Shown one piece after another: positions 11,201 to 22,345 of a DNA stretch of 64,000 nt. How positions within the stretch are numbered: position 1 is the first letter of the stretch; the number at the start of each line of letters is the position of its first letter. This stretch comes from Coenobita brevimanus. Taxonomy: Eukaryota > Arthropoda > Malacostraca > Decapoda > Coenobitidae. The translations under genes were made by a program, and so were the position numbers. Where the stretch lies: positions 14,766,203 to 14,830,202 of the forward strand of contig CM064713.1 of assembly GCA_032717465.1 (NCBI GenBank). Reading direction: 5' to 3'. Under the pieces are notes generated by a model. The model had not been told where the DNA came from, did not search any database, and was given only the letters and a program-made list of their open reading frames with translations.

Positions 11201-14072
11201 TACAAATGTGGGCGATTGTGTGTGTGTATGCGCCAACGCAAGATCGTGCTAGCAGAGTGAGAGAAGAGTTCTGGACAAATGTGGAAGTGTGTATGGAAAA
11301 GTTTGGAAGGAACGAGAGAGTGTTTTTGATCGGCGATATGAATGGTAAAGTAGGGAATGTGAAGGTGGATGGAACAGTTGGTGAGTGGGGTGTGCCTGCT
11401 GCAATAGATGAGAATGGCAGTGTGTTAGTGGACATTTGTGCTGGGAGGGGGTTGGTGATATCCAATACCCTCTTCAGGCATAAAATGATCCACAGGTATA
11501 CATGGCGAGTGATGAGAAGGGTGGGTGGTGAACTGAATGAAAGGAAGGCAATGATTGATTATGTGTGTGTGGATGAAAGGATGCGAAGATGTGTAATGGA
11601 TGCAAGAGTTATAGAGGTTGGGGGAGTGGACTTTCTGACCACTACTTGGTGGTGGCCAGAATTAGAATTCAAGTAAGATGGAGGAATACAAGAAGGGAAA
11701 GACGAGAGGAAGGAGTAGTTGCAAGGAGAGTGGAAAGGTTACAAGAGGATGAGAAAAAGGCAGAGTATAAGAGAGAAGTGGAGGAACGATTGGGCAAATA
11801 TGAATTGGAGCAGATATTTACAGAAGAAATATGTGCAGCATGTGATGTGGTGTGTGGGAGGAAGAGAAGACAGAGGGGGGTGCAAGGAACAGCGTGGTGG
11901 ACTGAAGAGGTGAAACAGGCTGTGGCACAAAAGAAGAAAGCATACAATGAATGGATGAGAAATAGGGGCGTGGAAGAAGTTGAGAGGCAGAAGAGAGAGT
12001 TATATGTAGAAAGAAAGAGACAGGTGAAAAGATTAGTAAGAGAGAGTAAGAGAGTGGATGAGGAATTTAGAAGGAATTTGAGTGTAAAGTGGAGGGACTG
12101 TAAGAAAATGTTCTGGAAAGAGGTGAAGAGAGTAAGATAGGGTGGAAGTGAGGTTAGCAGGGGAGTGAAAGATAAAAATGGTAGATTACAAGTGGAGAAG
12201 GGAGAAAGAGTGAGCAGATGGAGAGAACACTTTAAGGAACTGTTGAACATGCATGATGGAAGTAATGCGAGTATAAGTGGCTGGGGAATGGCTGGGAGAA
12301 GGAGGGAGGTGAGAAGACAGGAAGAAATTAGTAGGATAGAAGTTGTGGAAGCAATGAAGAAAGTTAAATTGGGGAAAGCCCCAGGAATTGATGGAGTGTG
12401 TGGTGAAATGCTGAAGTATGGGGGAGAGATAGTAGTAGAATGGATGTGGAAGATGTGCAGATTGGCCTGGGAGGAAGGTAGAGTCCCGGAGGATTGGAAG
12501 TCAAGTATAATTATTCCCTTATAAAAAGGAAAAGGGGAAAAAGAAGTGTGTGGTAATCATAGGGGCATTTGACTTCTTAGTATAATAGGAAAAGTGTATG
12601 GTAGGATACTTATTGACAGAGTTACAGAAAGAAAAGAGGAATTAGTTGGTGAAGAACAGGGAGGCTTTAGGAAGGGAAGAGGTTGTGTAGATCAGATATT
12701 CATTCTTATATCTTTAGTGGAAAATTTTCTAGAGAAGGGAAAGAAGTTGTATGCGGCTTTCATGGATTTGGAGAAAGCATATGACAGGGTGGATAGACAA
12801 GGATTGTGGAAAGTATTAAGAATATATGGAGTAGATGGGAAGTTGTTGAATGCTGTGAAGAGTATGTACGATGGTGCGAAGGCTGCAGTGCGTGTGGATG
12901 GTGAACTGAGTGAATTTTTCTCTTTGGAGGTTGGGTTGAAACAGGGATGTGTCATGTCTCCATGGTTGTTCAATCTGTACATGGATGGGGTAATAAAAGA
13001 GGTACAAGGTAGGGTAGTGGATGTTGGAGTGGCCCTGATGAGAGAGGGCAGTGTTTGGAAACTCCCTGTACTGTTGTTTACAGATGATACTGTGTTGTTG
13101 AGTGAAGACGAAGGGGAGCTGCAAGGCTTGGTGGATGAGTTTGGGAGAGTGTGCAAGAAACGGAATCTAAAGGTGAATGTAGGGAAGAGTAAAGTGATGG
13201 TCTTTGAGAGAGGTGAAGTCAGTGAATGTACAGCGAGGTTGGATGGTGAGGAATTGGAAAATGTGAGTACGTTTAAGTACTTGGGTAGTGTGATGAGTAA
13301 GGATGGAGGTTTGGAGGGTGAAGTGCTTGAAAGGGTACAGCAGGGAAGAAAGGTTGCTGGTTCTTTGAATGCAGTGATAAGAAACAGGGAAGTTAGTATG
13401 GAAGTGAATAAGTTACTACATGGCAGTATTGTGATACCAATTCTAACGTATGGAAGTGAAGCTTGGACGTTGCTGGAAGGACACAAGTCAAGAGTGAGAG
13501 CAGTGGAAAGGAGTTATTTAAGAGGAGCCTGTGGAGTCACATGGAGAGACAGGCTGACGAATGAGGATATAAAGAAGCGTTGTGGTGTGGATGTGGATGT
13601 GATAGGAAGTGATATGAGGAACACACTGAGGTGGTTTGGCCATGTGGAGAGGATGGAGGGTGAAAGACTGACGAAGAGAGTGTATGTGAATGGTTGGAGG
13701 GGGGAAGAAGGAGGGGGAGGCCGAGGCTGAGGATGAGATGGAGGGATGGGGTGGAGAGGTATATGTGAGAGGGGGGTGTGAGTTGGGAGCAGGGCAGTGA
13801 AATGGCGGGGGACAGGACGACGTGGAGGCGATTTGGTTGTGGCCACCCCAAACGGGATTGAGGCGTCTGGCAACAGACACATAGATAGATAGACAATCCA
13901 CATATACCCACTCCTGCATCCTCAAGCACCTGAACAATCTCTTTCTCTTTCACTTCATCATTCACTCCTCTCACATTCCACATTCCCACCCTCAGAATGT
14001 CCTTCGTCCGTTCCTTAGTCGTCAACGTATGGTCCATCCTGGTCCGAGGCTCTTTATTCCGTATCAAATACA
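8238..14072 (-). mobile_element. LINE-A copy in the Gypsy-1 interior, near full length, split by LINE-B
   Basis: Reading leftward: endonuclease N-terminus (13906-14060, GMWNVRGVNDEVKEKEIVQVL), interruption by LINE-B (11119-13893), endonuclease remainder (10753-11107 TETKWKGE, and 10402-10752 to about 10510 with a DHHLVM motif), linker (10253-10507), RT (9660-10091 with GKAPGIDGV; 9042-9647 with FMDLEKAYDRID and GLKQGCVMSPWL), C-terminal domain (8441-8908, YLGSVMSKDG, HVERM) and the TATC-rich 3' tail at 8238-8255. Several frame breaks inactivate it. It reaches the conserved 5' region just upstream of the endonuclease start, so it is among the longest copies in the window. No clean target duplication was found. 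Confidence 0.82.
11119..13893 (+). mobile_element. LINE-B copy nested inside LINE-A (5'-truncated)
   Basis: The 12-bp sequence CAATCCACATAT flanks it at 11107-11118 and 13894-13905, a perfect target duplication that splits the LINE-A endonuclease frame. It starts inside the endonuclease (VSKRWKKSIREYG; 11119-11676), then linker 11589-12140, RT N-terminus 12165-12524 (GKAPGIDGVCGEML) and RT plus C-terminus 12594-13730. Stops at about 12138 and 12522 break the frame. The RT catalytic motif reads FTDD rather than FADD, keeping both aspartates. The tail is TAGA repeats (13881-13893). Confidence 0.9.
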
Positions 14073-14698
14073 AAATTAATGGCGACCTCAAATGTACAAA
14101 GCTTGGCTGTCACTTAAAATTTTCGGCTAGGGCGTACTTTTTGTGCCATAAGTACTGACTACAAGGCAGAGAAATTGTAATTTAATAAAGATTGTTTGTC
14201 GCACTAACACTTTTGATGCTCCACCTTGATTGCTTTCGCAGGTGCAGCTGGTGGGTGTAGAAATTTTGTCGTGGAGATCAGCTGACTGTCTCTGCCGTAT
14301 GCGCCGCCTCTTCTCTTCTGCCTCGTCACCTCTATTTACTACTGATTTGTATTACATAATTTTACATGTAGGCACAGTTACACCACAACTGTCACACCTA
14401 CACCGTGTTTTACATACATCACGCTACATAACAATTAGTTGTTAATGTAAATGTTGCGAACTTATCACTCAGTTTGACCTGAGTACAGGATTTTTCATCC
14501 TAGTCACGGAGTTTTTTCCTCAAGCTTGCTTCTATTAACGTAAATACGAGGTTTTTACACTCATAGGTGACTGTGATTTTCTCCTGTAGCAAGATGGCAC
14601 ACACACCACAGTGTGAATCTTGTGTGACTGAGTTAGAATTTATATGCATGTATAACGAAAATTTTTCTGAAGAAAAATTTGAATTTGATGGGGCGTAA
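14073..14698 (+). other. Gypsy-1 3' internal remainder and polypurine tract
   Basis: No coding potential is recognised. The block runs from the 5' end of the nested LINE-A to the 3' LTR. GATGGGGCG (14689-14697) directly before the LTR fits a plus-strand primer (polypurine) site. The rest could be an untranslated or captured segment. Confidence 0.55.
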
Positions 14699-15780
14699 TG
14701 TCACAAATTCGCGCGAGCGTATTTATAAATTTGTGACATTGTACTCTAGAAAGAAAACCACGAATTCTAGTGGAATTCCCGCTCAGCATCACTCAGTTCA
14801 ATCATCCTTGTATTCACTTTGATCGGGATGGTTTTCAGAACATTTCTCATGTTTCACAAGTGATCATTCTTATCTACAACATTAGTGCTTTCACTGAGTG
14901 ATTTGTTGTGAGCCCATATCGCTCACTTTCTCTCCGTTGACCACTGAAGTTGGGCCGCGCCCTTCTTCCGACGAACATGGTCATCTCTCGCTCCCTTTCA
15001 TAGTTTGAATTTTGTCAGCTTTGAGTCGCCGCGAGGGTAGGACCGTTTGTGCCCAGCGTAGAGCAGCGCCTTCATTGTACAGCGAGTTCCTGAATCCCCA
15101 CCTAGACAGTGAACTGGCAAAGCAGGCTTAGCGAATTGCAGCGTTTAATGTTCAGCATAGGCGCCCAGTCTTTTCGCTCCGCTCCCCTCCACTAACCAGG
15201 ATTTCTTTTCGTTTTTCTAGGCTTAAGTGTGTTTAGCTTTTGAATGAGTGAGTGAGTGTATTCTCCTTGTTATTTTGAATTCATTTTTGGAGATTCATAT
15301 AACATAAATTTATTCCATTGTAATCAATAAATTTACAGTTCTTTTCTTTGAGCTTAATGTAATTAAACTCGTGTTTTATTTTTCCACATTAAGCTTATTT
15401 TAGTTGCTGCTCCTACTCTGCACAAACTCTTTACATAATCCTTAACTGGTACTTAGGGCAGTTCCTTTGTATCAAATTTAAATCCATTGTGCCAGCCAGG
15501 AGTTAAGCATCAGCAAGAACTTGATTATCATTATTAGCATTAGTTATTGACTGTCAGGGGTGAAGTCACTTTCTCAAGAGGCTAACAGTACTACAAACAG
15601 CACTCATGAGTAATTAGTCTCTGCTGTGTACTGTTGAGAAAGTTTATAAATTCTCGTCTTTAGAGAATTGGCGAAGTAAGCCGGCATAAAGTAAAACTTA
15701 CTACTTGATTTTCACAAGTCAATTCCTTGTTTAGTAACTTCTGGCATCTTTAATTCATAATTTCACATCCCACCGTGACA
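14699..15780 (+). repeat. Gypsy-1 3' LTR (1082 bp)
   Basis: Uninterrupted copy of the LTR, TGTCAC to GTGACA. It differs from the 5' LTR at many scattered positions, so Gypsy-1 is clearly older than Gypsy-2. Followed by CTACG, the right target duplication. Confidence 0.85.
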
Positions 15781-16038
15781 CTACGCTCGGTGGTAATCAT
15801 ATAACCAAATTATGGCGCCTGGTAGTTTTGTGTGCAATTAAGGTGCTCCAGTTGGATTGAGCCGGTGCAGGTTTATATCCAAGGGTTGGTTGGAGTTTAT
15901 CGCTCATGTAATGATACTCAGGGATGAGTGAGGCTGGTCACTCTCATCTTAAATGTCCGGACCAACTTGCCTAGCCCGGGGCTCCTATGCTCCTCATGGG
16001 GCAACATTGGATTAGATGATAAATGAGTGAATGAAGAA
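15781..16038. repeat. Right part of the unclassified insertion inside the old LINE
   Basis: Non-LINE block between the Gypsy-1 3' LTR and the resumed LINE. It is the partner of 1086-1277. It contains short GC-rich segments (TAGCCCGGGGCTCC near 15973) but no recognised family signature. Confidence 0.45.
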
Positions 16039-17899
16039 AGAGTAGGACGAGACTGGATGAGGAATTTGGAAGGAATTTGAGTGTCAAGTGGAGGGAATAT
16101 AAGAAAATGTTGTAGAAAGGGGTAAACAGAGCTAGAAAGGATGTCAAAGAAGTTAGTCGGGGGGTGAATGAGAAAAATGGCAGATTACTAGTGGAGAAGG
16201 GAGAAAAAGTGAGCAGATGGAAAGAACACTTTAAGGAATTGCTGAACACCGAAAATTAAGGTAATGCAAGTATAAGTGGCTGGGGAATGGCTGGGAGAAT
16301 GAAGGATGTTAGAAGAGAGGAAGAAATCAGAAGGATGGAAGTTGTGGATGCAATGAAGATAGTCAAAATGGGGAAAGCCCCTGGAATTGATGGAGTGTGT
16401 GGTAAAATGCTGAGGCAAGGGGGACAGAGAGTAGTAGAATGGATGAAGAAGATGTGTAGATTGGCCTGGGAGGAAGGTAGAGTCCCGGAGGACTGGAAGT
16501 CAGGTATAGTTATTCCCCTGTACAAAGGAAATGGGGAGTAAGAAGTGTGTGGTTGCTAATCATAGGAGCATTTGCCTTCTTAGTGTTATAGGAAAAGTGT
16601 ATGGTAGGATACTTATTGATAGATTTTGGGAAATTATAGATGAAGTAGTTGGAGAAGAACAGGGAGATTTTAGGAATAGAAGAGGATGTGTAGATCAGGT
16701 ATTCATTCTCAGGTCTTCAGTGGAAAAGTTTCTTAAGAGAAAGAAATTGTATGCGGCCTCCATGGATTTGGAAAGAGCATATGAAAGGTTGGACAGACAA
16801 GCATTGTGGAAAGTACTGAGAATATATGGAGTAAATGGGAAGTTGCCGAATGCCATGAAGAGTTGTATGAGGGTGCTATGGCTGCAGTGCATGTGGATGG
16901 TGAACTGAGTGAATTTTCCTATTTGAAGGTTGGACTGAAACAGGGATGTTTCATGTGTATTTGGTTGTTCAATCTGTATATGAACTGGGTTATAAAAGAG
17001 ATACACGGTAGGGCAGTGGATGTTGGAGCAGCCCTACTGAGAGACGGCAGTGTATGGAAACTCCCAGTACTGTTGTTTGCAGATGATAATGTGTTGTTAA
17101 GTGAAGACGAAGGGGAGTTGCAAGGCTTGGTGGATGAGTTTGGGAGAGTGTGTAAGAAATGGAATCTAAAGGTGAATGCAGGAAAAAGCTATGGTCTTCG
17201 AGAGAAATGAAGTCAGTAAATGTACAGTGAGGTTGGATGAGGAGGAAATGGAAATGTGAGTACGTTTAAGTACTTGGGTAGTGTGATGAGTAAGGATGGA
17301 AGTTTAGAGGGTGAAGTGCTTGAAGGGGTACAACATGTATGAAAGGTTGCTGGTTCTGTGAAAGCAGTGATAAGAAACAGGGAAGAGAGCATGGAAGTGA
17401 AAAAGTTACTGCATGACAGTACTGTGATACCAACTCTAATGTATGGAAGAGAAGCTTGGACCTTGTTGGAGGGACACAAGTAAAGAGTGACAGCAATGGA
17501 AAGGAGTCATTTGAGAGGAGCATGTGGAGTCACATGGGGAGACAGACTGACAAATGAGGAAATGAGTGGATGTGGATGTGGATGTGAAAGGAAGCGTTAG
17601 GAAAAACACACTGACGTGGTTTGGCCATGTGGAGAGAATGGAGAGTGAGAGACTGATGAGGAGAGTGTACGTAAGTGAGGTGGAGGTGCGGGAGAGGGAG
17701 GGGGAGGTCATGGATAAGATGGAGGGATGGAGAGGAGAGGTATAAAAGAGAGGGGAGTGTGAGCTGGGAGCAGGGAAGTAAAATGGTGAGGGACAGGGCG
17801 ACATGAAGGCGATTAGTTTGTGGCCACCCCTTACGGGATTAAGGCATCTGGCAACAGATAGATAGATAGACAGATAGACAGATAGATAGACAGACAGAT
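16039..17899 (+). mobile_element. 3' part of the old LINE-B-like retrotransposon
   Basis: Continues the element at 467-1084. RT pieces are 16287-16541 (GKAPGIDGVCGKML), 16531-16908 (RRGCVDQVFILRS) and 16806-17210 (LLFADDNVLLSE, both catalytic aspartates kept). The C-terminal domain is in broken frames to about 17800. The tail of TAGA/CAGA repeats (17860-17898) adjoins CTTAGT. Many stops and indels: an old, dead copy. It lies in reverse orientation to the UTP15 gene, 44 bp into the intron downstream of the exon. Confidence 0.8.
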
Positions 17900-17949
17900 C
17901 TTAGTAAGAAAACACCTTTCAGTGAGGACTGATAGTATAAAATTCTTAC

Positions 17950-18167
17950 CGCCACAGCAAGGGACAGGACAGGTGCTGGGTAGTCCAGGGTGTGGACGAC
18001 AGAGTATGTATCCACGTCATAAACTTTGATTCGACGGTCAAGTGATCCAGACAGAAGCCGCTTACCATCACTTGCCAAACCCACACATGTAATGGTCTTG
18101 TGGTGTTGCGACAACCTGGACAGCATTCGCCCAGAGACAGTATCCCAAACTCTGACCTCAGTGCCTC
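17950..18167 (-). CDS. UTP15: UTP15 internal exon (WD40 repeats)
   Basis: Single 218-bp exon of the small-subunit processome protein UTP15, a WD40-propeller component of the t-UTP subcomplex for nucleolar pre-rRNA transcription and 18S processing. It encodes about 72 residues, including GGTEVRVWDTVSGRML, HHKTITCVGLASDGKRLLS, GSLDRRIKVYDVD and FDYA-like LDYPAPVLSLAVA. These match my memory of human UTP15 around its HHKTVTC and LLSGSLDRKVKVY blades. Splice signals fit: acceptor TTTCTCTGCAG just upstream (18168 and above) and donor GTAAGAAT at 17949 downward. Phase also fits: two bases complete a split Gly codon at the 5' side and the 3' side ends in phase 0. Other exons must lie outside recognisable sequence. 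The next intron holds the 17.4-kb compound transposon. Confidence 0.85.
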
Positions 18168-18231
18168 CTGCAGAGAAATATAACGACAGTGAGCATACAT
18201 ACATACAGAAAGTCATTCTAAGATTCATGTC

Positions 18232-18867
18232 TTAATCCACTGACTGCGGCTGTATCATATATGATATCTGAGTCGAAATGGCTCCGACTGCGGCTGTATC
18301 ATATATGATTTCCTGCTTTCAAAATTCCGCCGTCAAAAATGGCACGAAATAAATCAGCTAGTAACCCATGGCACCCTATAGAATACTGCCATACATAGAT
18401 TACGCATTTTTTACGAGGAGCAGAGCTCAGCTCAGTTACCTACAAAATGCTGAAGGTAATGGTACGAAAGCTTCTCCATGCCACCGCTAGCAGTAGCCCA
18501 AGCAAATGTTGGATGAATTCTCAGGATGAGCATAATGATGCTAGTGATACATTGTTAGATGATGACAGTGATGGTTCAGATGCTGATTGACAACTTATCT
18601 CATCCCAAGATTGACACTGATGACACAGTGCAACCATAATACAGTACAGTACATCGTTTGCCTGGCACCACTGCGCGGGAATATTTATTACTTCACAGAC
18701 CCGTTTCAGTTTTTTTTTTTTTTTTTTTTTTTTTGCTACCATTGAACTCAGGATTTTTTTCAAACAATATTATTTTTTTTCTAATATTTTTTTCTAAATA
18801 CCGTATTTGAAAACTGCCGCACACAGGATGTATATGTAAACAAACACTGATGCAGTGAATGGGTTAA
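18232..18867 (+). mobile_element. piggyBac-like deletion derivative (TTAA element)
   Basis: Bounded by TTAA at 18232-18235 and 18864-18867 with imperfect terminal inverted repeats (TCCACTGACTGCGGCTG against CCCATTCACTGCATCAG read from the other end). Positions 18446-18590 carry a short reading frame rich in Asp and Ser (DDDSDGSDAD) that ends in a stop. It resembles the acidic N-terminus typical of piggyBac transposases. The catalytic domain is absent. It includes a 24-T run at 18711-18734. Class assignment rests on TTAA, the inverted ends and the acidic N-terminus. Confidence 0.6.
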
Positions 18868-19311
18868 TTAGCACTCAGATTCCTCTGACTCACTCTCAGT
18901 CCATTAGATGTATCTGGTGTTGGCCTGGGCAAAATACACTAAATTCTTATTATATGTCAGTGATGTGTTCCAAAACATATATCTTTTTTTTTCCATAAAA
19001 TTGGTACAAATAACAAGGCTTTACTATATTCTAATACCGTCTCTGTGAATGGATATGGGATGTTATTCTACTTTTCAAAAGTAGGATGTTATTCTAACAT
19101 TCAAAAGATATCAGAAAACATAGGTACATATGGCAAGTTATTCTAATACTGTATTCAGAAGATTTCAATGAACATGGATGCACATGGCAACCTATTCCAA
19201 TATTCAAAAGATAATACTGTAAATGAAAATGGACATATTGTACATGGCAAATTATTCTAACATTTAAAAAGATACCAATTAACATGGAAACATACAACAA
19301 GCTATCATTTT
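18868..19311. repeat. Degenerate AT-rich tandem repeat in the presumed UTP15 intron
   Basis: From about 19040 on, loosely repeated blocks of about 60 bp share ATTCAAAAGATAT, AACATGGA and GGCAAGTTATTCTAA motifs. Similar sequence resumes at 23317-23450, so LINE-C inserted into this array. The preceding 170 bp hold nothing recognisable. Confidence 0.55.
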
Positions 19312-19357
19312 CATTTTTAAAGGCTCCAACATGCTTGGATGCATCAGACTTGGTTAC

Positions 19358-20125
19358 TTAACCCGCCCCATCCCGACCACTTTTCCACCACTGACTCCCC
19401 CCAATCCCAACCATTTTAGGAAAAAATTTTTTTTGGCTCAAACCTTTGCTTTTGGTGAGAAACATCGAAAATTCATAGAGAAATCGCTCACCTGAGGTTT
19501 AAAATACTCATTACAGGTAGGAGTACCTCCTTACCTTACTGGGTTTTCTATCAGGCTGGCACCAAAGAAAACGAGTTCTATGGGAGGATAACTATTTCAC
19601 ACCACTCATAAACGGTATTTATTTATTTACTTGGTACGAATTTATATGTAGTACAAGAGTATATTGGTTTTCAAGCAGTAATATAGGCATTATAAGCATT
19701 GTTTCACTCACTAATACCTGACCTTTTTTTGCCACATTACCTGATCATCATTTCTAACTGTTTCTTCCTCTAATGCTATGTAAAGTTTGTCCTCCACATT
19801 GTCATTGATTGGGGAATCACTCTGGCCCTGAATTTCGTACCGTGGCATAACATGGCTATACTGGCCAGGTCACTGATAACAGGTGCATTGTTGAGACAAT
19901 GGCATGCAGGCGGGGGTAGGAGGTCATGCTGGGTAAGGCATTGTCCCTGCCTGGCATCTTGTTGAGGAAGGTGTCATGTGTATACGTACCAAAAATGATT
20001 TGCGAAAATTGAAAATTGTGCAAATTAGGGACCTTGCAATTTTTTCGCGTTTATGTACATCGACGGGATTGGCAGTGACAAAATGTGTGGACGTTTAAGA
20101 ACGTCGACAGGACGCCGCGGGTTAA
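19358..20125 (-). mobile_element. piggyBac-like non-autonomous element inside LINE-C
   Basis: TTAA at 19358-19361 and 20122-20125 with strong inverted ends: TTAACCCGCCCCATCCCGAC and, from the other side, TTAACCCGCGGCGTCCTGTC. The uninterrupted LINE-C copies read CACCTAATGGCGG here, so the insertion site is clear. On the minus strand an acidic stretch (QGQSDSPINDNVEDKLY, about 19755-19850) resembles a piggyBac transposase N-terminus. No catalytic domain remains. Confidence 0.7.
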
Positions 20126-20187
20126 TGGCGGCTCTCCATGCTGCTCGATCTCTAACAGAATCCTTAATCAGTCTCTTATCCCTGATG

Positions 20188-22135
20188 TAGTGCCAGAAGT
20201 GATAATAAGTTGTATCTAGTTTATTTTATATGACCAAAAGTTCGGTTAAGTGAGAAAGAGTGGCCGAAGCATGGCTGTTACCATGCAGACGTGTCCAGAA
20301 CATAGATCAATTACCTAGTTGCTAAGTCACTTTTTTTTTTCCTACTGTAATTCACTAGTATTAAGTCTTTTAATAATATAATATCTCGAGCTGATGGGAA
20401 CATGTGCCTTTGTTCACATAATCCAGCATAATGTATGCGTGCACAAAGTGATGTAAAGCACGATAAATTTCATTACTTTTCGATGTAAGGGTATAAAGTG
20501 AGGTGATGTTGAGTAATTATTGTAATTAGAGAATGTTATTTTTGGGGGGTTATTTGATTGTAAGGGGAAGGACATTACACTGAGTCTATCTCGAGTCTGT
20601 AATAATTAAAATCTTAAATTGCGTATGCTGTCTCCCGCCCCCCCCCGGGCTCCCCCTTGCACCATGCAGTTTTGGCGTGTCTCACTCGCTCACCGGCCGT
20701 GGTAAGTGGCAGTTGGTCAGTACTGTCGTATCTCCCTCCCCCCTCCAAGGAATTCGGTAAGTAATTTGATGTCTGATATGTTGAAGCGCGAATAGTGATA
20801 TCTCGTGGGTGATAATAGTGACGAAATAGTGAAACGGACTCGGGTAGAATCGTGTTGTCGTTCCTCAGGGAGTGTAGCGGTGACGCCATTAGCCTTTGGA
20901 GATGCGAGTCCTGTGTTCCTGCTCACCTCTCTTACATTTTTGAGCTGGATAGTGAGGTATTTCCCATATTTTTGTGTACTGTACTTTTTATTATTATTTA
21001 GTAACTGGAATACGAAATGCTACAGAGTTCTGTCTGAGCCTCTGATAAATGTGTGATTTTTGTAGGCCAAGTATCAGGTGCCCAGGGACTGTGACTTATT
21101 TATTATTGTGTTGAAATGACTTGGTAATTCAGTACTTATTAGGGCTATGTTGTGAGTAAATGTTCACATAGTTACTTTGTGAGGCACAATGATTTTGATA
21201 CAGTGATGATTTTCATGGTTAGAGTTACAGTTATTATGCTTACTGTGTATGTTACAGTATTTTTTTTTCTTCCATGTTATCCCTACAATAAGTATTATTT
21301 TGACCAGACCTATGTGTCTCTAGTGCCATGTGTTATTCTGTTATTACTTGAGATGCCGAGTGTTGTAACTCATGTTTCTTTATTATGAGACTTTCCTGAT
21401 CATGTGAAGAGGTTGCTTGCATTGGAGAGAATAGTTATTCATTATTTATATTAACTTCTAGCGGGTCCAAGCATGGAGGTCGAAGTTCCAGTGAGTCAAA
21501 ATCCAAGTGTGGAGGTCTAAGTACCAGTGAGAGTCCAAGTCCAGGCGTGGAGGTCGAAGTCCCAGTGCGTGAGTCAAGGTCGGCAGTGGCAGAGGACTGG
21601 ACCAGTGAAATTTGTGCTCAGAGGGACGATTATGAAGAAACACATTGGACTGGGACAGAGGAGCTAAGTTTTGTGCATTTGATATTAGGACCATATAGAG
21701 ATATATTTTTCGAACAATGTGCCAACTGATTCATGTTTAATCTGTAAAGCAAGTAGCTGGGGAAGATTCTACTTTTTGGTCTTGTTAATACACATTCCTT
21801 CCCACTTGAACTTTATTGTTTGTATAACCCTTGAGAACTGGTGGTATAGAGCTTACCTAGTAGTTTATTAATTTTGCAACTTAGAAGCATTCTGGGAAAC
21901 TGCGAAGGTTGGGCTTGGGTTGGCCTGGTTGGAGCCTGGCCCCGTCATTTTGGCATGCTAACACTCTTAACTTGGCCACTTGAAATGTAATAAACGCAAC
22001 CAAAGAGGCCGCTACTGGGAGAGAGTCTCCATCAATCTGAGTTCCTGACCGTTCCAGCACACAGTGGTCATTAATAGTGACTTGTTTTCTGCCCCTTTTG
22101 GCCATGTAAAAGTCTGGATCGCAGAGGTGACAGTA
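20188..22135. mobile_element. hAT-like element inside LINE-C, no transposase seen
   Basis: The 8-bp flanks CCCTGATG (20180-20187) and CGCTGAGG (22136-22143) differ at two positions, and the undisturbed LINE-C copies read CCCTGAGG, so each flank has one mutation. The ends are TAGTGCCA and, inverted, TACTGTCA. An 8-bp duplication and TAGTG/CAGTG-like ends fit the hAT superfamily. The 1.95-kb interior has no hAT transposase. It includes a GC-rich segment (20620-20760), a small minisatellite (21470-21590) and short open frames of unknown meaning. Confidence 0.6.
21464..21590. repeat. Minisatellite of about 3 units in the hAT-like element
   Basis: Three imperfect units of about 32-40 bp share GGAGGTCGAAGT(T/C)CCAGTG and CCAAG(C/T). 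Direct repeats are visible at about 21464, 21500 and 21534. Confidence 0.65.
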
Positions 22136-22345
22136 CGCTGAGGCCATGCTCAATGACCTCATTCCAGGTCTTTTTTGGTCTACCTCTCAGAAACCTACCC
22201 CTAACGTTAACACTTCTCACTTTCTGCACTCAGTTGTCATTCCCCATCCTCTCCACATACCCAAACCATATAAATCCATGCCCCCCTTATCACAACACCA
22301 ATACACTCCAGTCCCATCCTACCTCTTAACTCTTCCATTGTAAAC

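Larger units (their letters stand above)
1278..15780 (+). mobile_element. Gypsy-1: defective Ty3/gypsy-type LTR retrotransposon with nested LINEs
   Basis: Two LTRs of about 1.08 kb starting TGTCAC and ending with TGACA bound the element: the 5' LTR 1278-5044 (split by a LINE) and the 3' LTR 14699-15780. A primer binding site starting TGG follows the 5' LTR at 5047. A G-rich polypurine stretch (GATGGGGCG) precedes the 3' LTR. The flanks are CTAAG (1273-1277) and CTACG (15781-15785), a 5-bp target duplication with one mismatch. The interior carries degraded gag, protease and an integrase zinc-binding domain. The integrase core, RT and RNase H are missing, so the copy is non-autonomous. Removing the nested LINEs leaves roughly 6 kb. 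The gag layout and protease-then-integrase order match Gypsy-2 although the LTRs differ. Confidence 0.85.
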
